Source: an uncultured Oscillibacter sp. | Lineage (GTDB): Bacteria; Bacillota; Clostridia; Oscillospirales; Oscillospiraceae | Direction: 5' to 3' | Length of the DNA: 10,769 nt | Assembly: GCA_904393855.1 (NCBI GenBank) | Contig: CAJFNE010000049.1 | Coordinates: 1 to 10,769 of the forward strand | Shown here: piece after piece, positions 5,971-10,769 of the stretch | How positions within the stretch are numbered: the stretch's first letter is position 1 | Layout: each line of letters opens with the position of its first letter | The notes under the pieces: generated by a model | The model's database searches: none | What the model was told of the DNA's origin: nothing | Seen by the model: the letters and a program-made list of their open reading frames with translations, nothing else | Made by a program: the position numbers and the translations under genes

Positions 5971-7458
5971 ATGTCTAAACAACCAGAGCAACAGCAACAG
6001 CAAGGCGCATTCAAGAAGGATATGCGCAAAATCGACATCTGGGCACTGGCGCTGGGCGCCATCATCGGGTGGGGCTGCTTCGTCATGCCCGGCAACAACT
6101 TCCTGCCGAAGGCGGGTCCCAGCTCCATTGTCGGCCTGCTGCTGGCAGGCTGCATCATGGCCATCATCTCCCTGAGCTATGGTTACTGCATCAAGAAGTA
6201 TCCTCTGTCCGGCGGCGAGTTCGTCTATGCCGACGCATCTTTCGGCAAGAAGCACGCGTTTGCCTGCGGCTGGATGCTGGTTCTGGGCTATTGGTCCCTG
6301 ATCCCCCTGAATGCAACCGCCATCGCCCTGATTACCCGGTATCTGATGCCCGGTATCTTCCAGTTCGGCCACCTGTATACCATCGCCGGCTGGGACATCT
6401 ATCTGGGCGAGATTCTGCTGTCCTCCGCATTCATCATCGTCCTGGGCTACATGAATGTCCGCGGCGTGAAGTCCGCCGGCTGGTTCCAGACCACCGTGGC
6501 CGTGCTGCTGACCGCCTCCGTGCTGTTCTGCCTGATCGGCATCCTGCTGACCAAGCCGGATATGTCCAATCTGCAGCCTTTCTTTGCTGAGATCACCGAC
6601 GGTGAGGTCTCCACCAAGGGCGTCGTTTCCTGCCTGATCGCCATTGCCTGCTATGCCCCCTACTGCTTCGTGGGCTTTGACTGCATCCCCCAGGCAGCCG
6701 AGGAGTACAGCTTCTCCCACAAGGCCGCTACCGGCCTGATGGTGGGAGCCATCCTGGTGGGCGCTCTGATCTACGCCTCCGTGGTGTTCATCACCGCCGT
6801 GGCGGAGCCCTGGGGCCCCCTGATGCTGACCAACCCCGACTGGGCCACCGGCGAGGTGGTGCAGAACCATCTGGGCTACATCGGCACGCTGTTCCTGGGC
6901 ATTGCCATGCTGTGCGCGGTGCTGTCCGGCATGAACGCGTTCTATCTGTCCGGCAGCCGGCTGATGTTCTCCATGTCCTATGCCGACGCGCTGCCCCAGA
7001 CTTTCGGCGAGCTGCATCCCAAGTACGGCACTCCCGACAAGGCCACTTACTTCCTGATGATCTCCGCTTTGATCTGCCCCTGGTTCGGTCGTCAGATCCT
7101 GACCTGGGTTACCGATATGACCTGCGTGGGCGCCGCCGTGGGCTTCACCTACACCTGCGCCACCGCCACCGTTATGGCCAAGAAAGAGGGCCTGAAGGCA
7201 CAGACGATCGTCAGCGGCATTGGCTCCATTCTGGCCGCGTTCTTCATCATCCTGTCCTTCATCCCCGGTTCGCCCGGCTTCCTCAGCATCCCGTCCTTCA
7301 TCATTCTGGGAATCTGGATTGTCCTGGGCATCATCTTCTGGGTCAAGGTCAAGGACAACTTCCTCCACGGCAAGTGGGCGGGCGTGGATGTGGAACACAT
7401 CCTCATGTCCAAGATGACGGACGCCGGCACCATCGACAGCTACAACAAGAACCAGTGA
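5971..7458 (+). CDS. APC-superfamily amino acid/amine permease
   Basis: A 495-residue inner-membrane secondary transporter of the amino acid-polyamine-organocation superfamily. The N-terminal tail is hydrophilic and Gln-rich (PEQQQQQG). About 12 membrane segments can be drawn, roughly at 22-40, 52-72, 97-123, 144-161, 171-193, 215-235, 255-278, 301-320, 355-372, 380-403, 412-432 and 438-459. The first carries the family's unwound substrate-binding motif as GAIIGWGCFVMPG, and the sixth has the characteristic FVGFDCIPQAAEE. The charged C-terminus is cytoplasmic. ATG 5971 is fixed by AAGGAGGG at 5958-5965 and a stop in frame at 5953. Adjacency to gdhA hints at amino-acid uptake, but each gene has its own transcription unit and the substrate is not readable from the sequence. 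The long open frame on the opposite strand (5893-7473) is a codon-bias artefact. Confidence 0.93.
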   Translation: MSKQPEQQQQQGAFKKDMRKIDIWALALGAIIGWGCFVMPGNNFLPKAGPSSIVGLLLAGCIMAIISLSYGYCIKKYPLSGGEFVYADASFGKKHAFACGWMLVLGYWSLIPLNATAIALITRYLMPGIFQFGHLYTIAGWDIYLGEILLSSAFIIVLGYMNVRGVKSAGWFQTTVAVLLTASVLFCLIGILLTKPDMSNLQPFFAEITDGEVSTKGVVSCLIAIACYAPYCFVGFDCIPQAAEEYSFSHKAATGLMVGAILVGALIYASVVFITAVAEPWGPLMLTNPDWATGEVVQNHLGYIGTLFLGIAMLCAVLSGMNAFYLSGSRLMFSMSYADALPQTFGELHPKYGTPDKATYFLMISALICPWFGRQILTWVTDMTCVGAAVGFTYTCATATVMAKKEGLKAQTIVSGIGSILAAFFIILSFIPGSPGFLSIPSFIILGIWIVLGIIFWVKVKDNFLHGKWAGVDVEHILMSKMTDAGTIDSYNKNQ

Positions 7459-7477
7459 CGCAAATCTCCACATACTA

Positions 7478-7508
7478 CGAGCGCCTGCGGAACTTCCGCA
7501 GGCGCTCG
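7478..7508. terminator. Hairpin between convergent genes
   Basis: A perfect 13-base GC-rich stem (CGAGCGCCTGCGG at 7478-7490 with its complement at 7496-7508) and an AACTT loop, 20 bases after the permease stop and about 43 bases from the stop of the convergent gene. The following sequence, GTCTTT, is a poor U tract, so it may serve mainly as a 3' stabiliser or a weak terminator for both strands. Confidence 0.65.
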
Positions 7509-7551
7509 GTCTTTGGCCAAATGCGATCTCTGGCTTCCGGCCGCCGGGGTT

Positions 7552-7989
7552 TCAGAGGCGGTCCGGGTACTTCTCGGCAAGGCGGTCCAGCTCGTCCGTC
7601 AGCTGATGCAGCTCCTCCTCCGTCATCGTGCAGGTCACCTCCGCGGTATCGTCCCCATCCATGGTGTTAGGGAGCACAAAGGACACGGAGACCCGGAAGC
7701 TGCCGTCCTCCGCCTGGGCATCCACCTGGAAGTATGGCTCCAGGAAGTCGCTGTGATAGCTGTCCCGGAGCCCTCCGCGGAGCACTTTCAGCCCGGTGGC
7801 CATCTCCCGCAGCTCGTAGGTCAAAAGGCAGCTGTTGGAGTCCTTGCGGATGTTCCCCTCCTCGTCGGTCCAGGTGCACCGCAGCACCAGCCAGTTGCGG
7901 TCGTCGCTGCCGGGATCGCCCCCGTCGGGCGGGAATTCGTAGTTCACAATATCCAGCCGCAGGCTGGCCTCCTCATTGCGGAACAGCAT
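7552..7989 (-). CDS. Small WapI-immunity-like protein
   Basis: A 145-residue acidic, soluble protein without signal peptide or membrane segment. The N-terminal half (RLDIVNYEFP, then NWLVLRCTWTD, then CLLTYELREMATGL) resembles the WapI-type immunity family, whose members have an N-W-L strand followed by a T-x-E-L helix and bind a toxin tip in Bacillus. The middle holds beta-rich sequence (FLEPYFQVDA, FRVSVSFVLP). The C-terminus, 119-145, is a helix (MTEEELHQLTDELDRLAEKYP). No toxin gene lies nearby, so an immunity role is doubtful; many family members occur as orphans. It starts 15 bases after the aldo/keto reductase stop, with its AAAAGGAG straddling that stop codon, so translation is probably coupled. 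Confidence 0.75.
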   Translation of the reverse strand: MLFRNEEASLRLDIVNYEFPPDGGDPGSDDRNWLVLRCTWTDEEGNIRKDSNSCLLTYELREMATGLKVLRGGLRDSYHSDFLEPYFQVDAQAEDGSFRVSVSFVLPNTMDGDDTAEVTCTMTEEELHQLTDELDRLAEKYPDRL

Positions 7990-8004
7990 GGGATCGTCTC
8001 CTTT

Positions 8005-9030
8005 TCAGTCGTTGTGGTGGACGGCGTAGAAGGCGTCGTACTCTTTCAGCTGCCGCTCCAGCAGGGCCGGCGTGTCCAGTCCATAGGGGCAGCGGGATTT
8101 GCAGGCGTCGCAGTGGACGCACTCCTCGATCTTGTGCATCTTGGCGTACCACTCGTCACTCATATAGGGCCGGTAAGGGGACCGCCCCAGCAGCTGCATC
8201 ATCCGGGCCGCCTGGGGAATATCGATCCCCACCGTGCAGGGCAGGCAGTAGCCGCAGCTGCGGCAGAAGTTCCCCGCCAGCTCTTTCCGGTCGTGGTCGA
8301 TCACCGCCTGGAGCTCCGGCGTCATGTGGGGATTCCGCTCCGTCAGCTCCAGCCACTGGTCCAGCTCCCATGCGTGCTGGATGCCCCAGATGGGCACCAC
8401 GTTGGGATGCTGCTGCATGAAAGCGTAGCAGGCCTCCGCGTTGTTTAAAAGGCCGCCGGAGAGACCTTTCATGGCGATAAAGCCCATGTCGTGCTCCCGG
8501 CACAGGCGCACCAGCTCCAGGTCCTGTTCCGACGCCAGGTAGCAGAAGGGGAATTGCAGCGTCTCAAAATTCCCGGAGGCAATGGCCTCCCGGGCCACCT
8601 GCAGCCGGTGGTTCGTGATGCCGATATGACGGATGTAGCCCTTTTGCTGGGCCTCCAGCGCCGCGGCAAAGGGACCGTCCGGGTCGTGGATATCCGGCAG
8701 GACAGCCGGGTTGTGGAACTGGAACAGGTCGATGTAATCCGTCTGCAGGCGGCGCAGGCTCTCCTCGATGTGGGCCTGGACGGTTTTCTTGTCCGTGCCT
8801 CCGCTCTTGGTGGAGATCACCACGTTCTGCCGGACGTCGTGCAGGGCCTCCCCCAGCTTCTCCTCGCTGTCCGTGTACATGTTGGCGGTGTCAAAGTAGT
8901 TGATGCCGGCCTCATAGGCCCGGCGGACCAGCTTCACCGCATCCGCCTTGGAGATCCGCTGGATGGGCAGCGCCCCAAAGGCGGTTTTTGTGACCATCAA
9001 TTCCGTGCGGCCCAGTCTGATTTTTTCCAT
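8005..9030 (-). CDS. Aldo/keto reductase with C-terminal 2x[4Fe-4S] ferredoxin domain
   Basis: A 341-residue cytoplasmic oxidoreductase. Residues 1-250 form an aldo/keto reductase barrel with the catalytic tetrad Asp47, Tyr52, Lys75 and His106 (FDTANMY, STKSGG, LFQFHNP). Residues about 264-315 carry two cysteine clusters, CRSCGYCLPC and CVHCDACKSRC followed by P, which should hold two [4Fe-4S] clusters. This fused architecture is frequent in anaerobic clostridia, where electrons may enter from ferredoxin instead of, or as well as, NADPH; the carbonyl substrate is unknown. The start is set by AGGAGGAG directly before ATG 9030. It heads a two-gene unit with the small WapI-like gene. A short GC hairpin (CCCGCC/GGCGGG, 9044-9058) lies just upstream of the ribosome binding site. 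Confidence 0.94.
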   Translation of the reverse strand: MEKIRLGRTELMVTKTAFGALPIQRISKADAVKLVRRAYEAGINYFDTANMYTDSEEKLGEALHDVRQNVVISTKSGGTDKKTVQAHIEESLRRLQTDYIDLFQFHNPAVLPDIHDPDGPFAAALEAQQKGYIRHIGITNHRLQVAREAIASGNFETLQFPFCYLASEQDLELVRLCREHDMGFIAMKGLSGGLLNNAEACYAFMQQHPNVVPIWGIQHAWELDQWLELTERNPHMTPELQAVIDHDRKELAGNFCRSCGYCLPCTVGIDIPQAARMMQLLGRSPYRPYMSDEWYAKMHKIEECVHCDACKSRCPYGLDTPALLERQLKEYDAFYAVHHND

Positions 9031-9075
9031 GATACTCCTCCTCCCCGCCCCAGGCGGGATATTTTCCCTTTTGGG

Positions 9076-9105
9076 ATTGTATCATATTTTTGCAGGTTTG
9101 CAAAC
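9076..9105 (-). promoter_or_regulatory. Aldo/keto reductase promoter with overlapping palindrome
   Basis: On the minus strand: TTGCAA (9103-9098), 16 bases, then TACAAT (9081-9076) preceded by TGA, an extended -10. The perfect palindrome GTTTGCAAAC at 9096-9105 covers the -35 box, a natural place for a repressor. The minus-strand start would be near 9069. Confidence 0.65.
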
Positions 9106-9120
9106 TGCATTTCCCGAGGT

Positions 9121-9157
9121 AAAACGGACCTCCCACATTCTGTGGGAGGTCCGTTTT
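9121..9157 (-). terminator. Terminator of the cytidylate-kinase-like gene
   Basis: A perfect 17-base stem (9121-9137 with 9141-9157) around a 3-base loop, 17 bases beyond the stop of the minus-strand gene. Read on the minus strand it ends in four Us; on the plus strand it ends in six, so it works at least as well in the other direction. Confidence 0.85.
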
Positions 9158-9174
9158 TTCCTTGATGCTTTCCC

Positions 9175-9828
9175 TTACGCCTGCTCCGTGGGGTCCTGCT
9201 CCGTGGGGCTGGGAATGGGATGCTCCTTGTGGGCCACCATGGTCAAAATCAGCTCCACCGTGCGGCCCAGGCCCAAGTAGTGGGAGTTCATGCAGAAGTC
9301 ATAGCTGTCCACCGCGCCCCACTTCTTGGAGGTGTAGTACTCATAGTAGGAGGCCCGCCGCTTGTCGGTCTTAATGATGATCTTCCGGGCCTCCTCCGGT
9401 GACACCTTCTGCCGCTTCGCCACCCGGTCCACCCGAACGTCCATGGGGGCGTGAATAAAGATGCTCAGGTGATTCGGGTTGTCCGCCAGGGCGTAGTCCG
9501 CGCAGCGGCCAATGATCACGCAGGGCCCCTCCTCCGCCAGATGGCGAATGGTATTGAACGTAGCCAGGTACACCTGCTGCTCCAGGGAATCTCCGGCCCC
9601 GGCTCCCGGCAGGGAGAACATGTAGGAGTCCATGGCGATGGAGTACAGCAGGCTCTTGGGCCGCTCGTCGAAATTCTCAAAAATTTTCTCGCACAGGCCG
9701 CTCTTCTTGGCGGCCTCCTGCAGAAGCTCCTTATCATAAAAGGGAATTCCCAGCTCCTTGGCCACGCGGATGCCAATTTCCTTTCCGCCGCTGCCATACT
9801 GCCGGCCAATGGTGATGATCGTTTTCAT
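9175..9828 (-). CDS. Cytidylate kinase-like family protein
   Basis: A 217-residue cytoplasmic P-loop protein related to nucleoside monophosphate kinases. Residues 8-16 (GRQYGSGGK) are the ATP-binding loop. GIPFYDKELL (27-36) is typical of the family. VIIGRCADYALADNP (104-118) matches the substrate-side strand of these proteins, and a basic lid region follows (VAKRQKVSPEEA, then TDKRRASYYEYYTSKKWG). It differs from canonical Cmk by lacking its longer CMP-binding insert, so the true phosphate acceptor is unknown. I use ATG 9828 rather than the in-frame ATG at 9867: GGGGAGG lies just before 9828, the P-loop strand MKTIITIGRQ begins there, and the -10 box of its promoter overlaps the longer reading. 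The C-terminus ends in a duplicated PTEQ unit. It has its own promoter and a strong terminator. Confidence 0.9.
   Translation of the reverse strand: MKTIITIGRQYGSGGKEIGIRVAKELGIPFYDKELLQEAAKKSGLCEKIFENFDERPKSLLYSIAMDSYMFSLPGAGAGDSLEQQVYLATFNTIRHLAEEGPCVIIGRCADYALADNPNHLSIFIHAPMDVRVDRVAKRQKVSPEEARKIIIKTDKRRASYYEYYTSKKWGAVDSYDFCMNSHYLGLGRTVELILTMVAHKEHPIPSPTEQDPTEQA
9180..9209. repeat. 15-base in-frame tandem repeat
   Basis: CCTGCTCCGTGGGGT (9180-9194) is followed at once by a copy differing only at its last base (9195-9209). It encodes the duplicated PTEQD-PTEQA end of the cytidylate-kinase-like protein, probably by replication slippage, since the unit length keeps the frame. Confidence 0.85.
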
Positions 9829-9855
9829 ACGGATACCTCCCCTCTGATTGTTTTT

Positions 9856-9884
9856 ATTATACAACAAGAAGCGGGGGGCGTCAA
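9856..9884 (-). promoter_or_regulatory. Sigma-A promoter of the cytidylate-kinase-like gene
   Basis: Minus strand TTGACG (9884-9879), 17 bases, then TATAAT (9861-9856). The start would be near 9849, about 21 bases before the start codon. The -35 box is only 6 bases past the stop of the upstream small gene. Confidence 0.8.
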
Positions 9885-9890
9885 ATAATT

Positions 9891-10070
9891 TCAGGGCTCC
9901 TCCTCACCCTCCGGCGGCAGCGGATGCCAGGCCTCCGGCTTCCGGCGGGAGATCCGCCGCAGGACAGCGTCCTTGACCATTTCCACCAGCGCGAACCAGA
10001 TGCGCCCGGCCACGAAAACCGTCACCAGCGCCAGCAGGAACACGCCGGCCTGTCCTAAAGAAAACGGCAT
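9891..10070 (-). CDS. 59-residue single-pass membrane protein
   Basis: A short gene readable from ATG 10070 to TGA at 9891. The product begins MPFSLGQAG, has one hydrophobic span (about residues 9-29, VFLLALVTVFVAG then RIWFALV), a basic stretch with Arg38-Arg39 and Arg42-Arg43-Lys44, and an acidic, proline-rich tail ending GEEEP. The positive charges after the span predict the C-terminus in the cytoplasm. AGAGGAG lies 7 bases before the start and only 15 bases separate it from the stop of the upstream gene, so the two are probably translated together. Codon use matches the neighbours. I do not recognise a family. Confidence 0.75.
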   Translation of the reverse strand: MPFSLGQAGVFLLALVTVFVAGRIWFALVEMVKDAVLRRISRRKPEAWHPLPPEGEEEP

Positions 10071-10085
10071 GGCAGCTCTCCTCTC

Positions 10086-10574
10086 TTATTTCGTGGCGTA
10101 GCGGGTTTTGAAGAAGGTCTCAAACGCCTGCTGCTCCGGGCCCTGGTCCGCATAGATGAACAGCTTCTCATCCTCCAGCCACTCAAAGGTGTTGATGGCC
10201 AGGTAATGCCGCCCATCCGGGTAGATGATGAACGCGTCCGTGGGATACTTGTTCCGGTATGCTTTCTTCACCGTGGACCGGGGGCAGATCTCCGGATCGC
10301 CGCAGCCGGAGAGGTCCGGCACCGTGGGCACCACCGCCACGGTGGGGTCGTCCCCATCCCGCCAGCCGACAATCAGGCTGCCGTAGGTGGTCTTGCTGCC
10401 GTGGACCAGGCCGTAGTTGAAGCGCTTGACGTCCTCCGTGTAGGCGGCCACCAGCTGGTACTGCCCGCCATCCGGCACCACGCTGTCAAACAGGCGGCGC
10501 ATCTTCCGCTTGCTCTCGTCGCTCTTGGCCTGATCAATGGCAGGCCCCTGGAACAGTTTTCCGAAGATTCCCAT
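10086..10574 (-). CDS. Hypothetical protein, 162 residues
   Basis: Unrecognised soluble protein. Residues 1-30 are amphipathic and basic (MGIFGKLFQG, then a helix with SKRKMRRLF). The remainder is beta-rich with many aromatic residues: YQLVAAYT, TTYGSLIVGW, PTVAVVPTVPDL, DAFIIYPDGRHYLAINTFEWL, KLFIYADQGPEQQAFETFF. Three cysteines cluster loosely (CGDPEIC and none elsewhere nearby gives only two adjacent at 91 and 97). No signal peptide or membrane span is evident. I chose ATG 10574 with AGAGAGG just upstream; the longer in-frame reading from 10667 would run through the promoter and its palindrome. It is the first gene of a unit with the 59-residue membrane protein, so it may act at the membrane with it, which is inference. 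Confidence 0.8.
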   Translation of the reverse strand: MGIFGKLFQGPAIDQAKSDESKRKMRRLFDSVVPDGGQYQLVAAYTEDVKRFNYGLVHGSKTTYGSLIVGWRDGDDPTVAVVPTVPDLSGCGDPEICPRSTVKKAYRNKYPTDAFIIYPDGRHYLAINTFEWLEDEKLFIYADQGPEQQAFETFFKTRYATK

Positions 10575-10604
10575 AAGAACACCTCTCTGCTTCCTTGCAT
10601 TCTG

Positions 10605-10656
10605 ATATGAACCAGATTCTATTTTCTGGTTCATATTGATTCTAGCAAAATGAACC
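10605..10656. promoter_or_regulatory. TGAACC-type operator cluster
   Basis: A perfect 12-base inverted repeat has ATATGAACCAGA at 10605-10616 and its complement at 10625-10636, with 8 bases between. A third TGAACC lies at 10651-10656, inside the promoter spacer. The half-site centres are about 20 and 23 bases apart, close to two helical turns. The cluster covers the start point and spacer of the promoter, as expected for a repressor site; an mRNA 5' hairpin is an alternative reading. Confidence 0.65.
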
Positions 10657-10667
10657 GAAATATGCAA
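10639..10667 (-). promoter_or_regulatory. Promoter of the hypothetical/membrane-protein pair
   Basis: Minus strand TTGCAT (10667-10662), 17 bases, then TAGAAT (10644-10639) preceded by TGC, an extended -10. The start would be near 10632, about 58 bases before the first start codon and within the palindrome. Confidence 0.7.
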
Positions 10668-10686
10668 GTGGGTAAATATAAAAAGT

Positions 10687-10715
10687 AAAAAAAGAGCCGC
10701 TTCCTCAGCGGCTCT
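10687..10715 (-). terminator. Terminator of the gene entering from the right edge
   Basis: Minus-strand stem AGAGCCGCT with AGCGGCTCT (10715-10707 and 10701-10693), a five-base loop and a run of seven Us with the last stem pair (A run at 10687-10693 on the plus strand). It separates the edge gene from the next promoter. Confidence 0.85.
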
Positions 10716-10769
10716 CCTGCCCGCCTCGCAGGGAGGCGAGATAGCGTACCAGGAACTTCACATGCAGCT
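10705..10769 (-). CDS. C-terminal end of an unidentified protein, 5' part outside window
   Basis: One minus-strand frame reads LHVKFLVRYLASLRGGQESR and stops at TGA 10705-10707, inside the terminator hairpin. Another frame stops after three codons and the third runs through the terminator without a stop, so this is the most plausible coding frame. Too short to identify; stop codons embedded in terminators are common in compact clostridial genomes. Confidence 0.5.
   Translation of the reverse strand, partial: LHVKFLVRYLASLRGGQESR

Noticed and set aside
5989..6003. Short CAG/CAA glutamine repeat in the permease N-terminus
   Set aside because: Only five Gln codons with mixed CAA/CAG use; an ordinary hydrophilic tail rather than a notable repeat.
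5893..7473. 526-codon open frame antisense to the permease
   Set aside because: Its translation is a low-complexity mix of Gly, His, Gln, Asp and Ala with no domain. The opposite strand encodes a clear APC permease, so it is a shadow of GC-biased third positions.
7513..8448. 311-codon plus-strand frame over the WapI-like and reductase genes
   Set aside because: Valine- and histidine-rich shadow of two well-supported minus-strand genes.
10575..10667. N-terminal extension of the 162-residue protein
   Set aside because: It would be encoded by the promoter and palindrome; the internal ATG at 10574 has a ribosome binding site and the extension does not.
1..10769. CRISPR array, tRNA, rRNA, insertion sequence or attachment site
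   Set aside because: No spaced direct repeats, cloverleaf sequence, transposase or integrase motif was seen on either strand.

Overview
The window looks like a chromosomal segment of a Gram-positive, spore-forming, anaerobic gut clostridium, most likely of the Oscillospiraceae. This is inference from several signs: GC-rich genes with strong G/C third positions, AT-rich gaps between genes, consensus sigma-A promoters, strong AGGAGG-type ribosome binding sites, a SleB-type spore cortex hydrolase and a ferredoxin-fused aldo/keto reductase. I see no rRNA, tRNA, insertion sequence, phage gene or CRISPR array.

Plus-strand half (1-7458). The window opens inside a GNAT acetyltransferase, followed closely by guaB (IMP dehydrogenase) and a strong terminator. 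Next come a secreted protein joining a copper-amine-oxidase-like N-terminal domain to a SleB-type hydrolase domain, and a TIGR04255-type protein of unknown function; both have their own promoters and terminators. gdhA (glutamate dehydrogenase of the NADP-type family) lies behind a long leader with two candidate promoters. An APC-superfamily amino-acid/amine permease follows a roughly 400-base AT-rich gap that carries a near-consensus promoter and two tandem Shine-Dalgarno sequences. gdhA and the permease are separately terminated and promoted, so they are neighbours rather than an operon.

Minus-strand half (7552-10769). Reading in the direction of transcription from the right edge: the C-terminal end of an unidentified gene whose stop lies inside its own terminator hairpin; an unrecognised 162-residue protein behind a promoter overlaid with TGAACC half-sites; a 59-residue single-pass membrane protein coupled to it; a cytidylate-kinase-like P-loop protein with its own promoter; and a two-gene unit of a ferredoxin-fused aldo/keto reductase and a small WapI-immunity-like protein. 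The two halves converge on a hairpin near 7490.

Overall this is mostly housekeeping and accessory metabolism, and I find no clear undescribed multi-gene system. The points most worth following are: an IMP dehydrogenase that keeps the residue numbering of the Tritrichomonas foetus enzyme at every site checked; the TGAACC operator architecture over the promoter at 10605-10667, driving two uncharacterised genes; the unannotated 59-residue membrane protein; and the tandem ribosome binding sites and leader frame before the permease.
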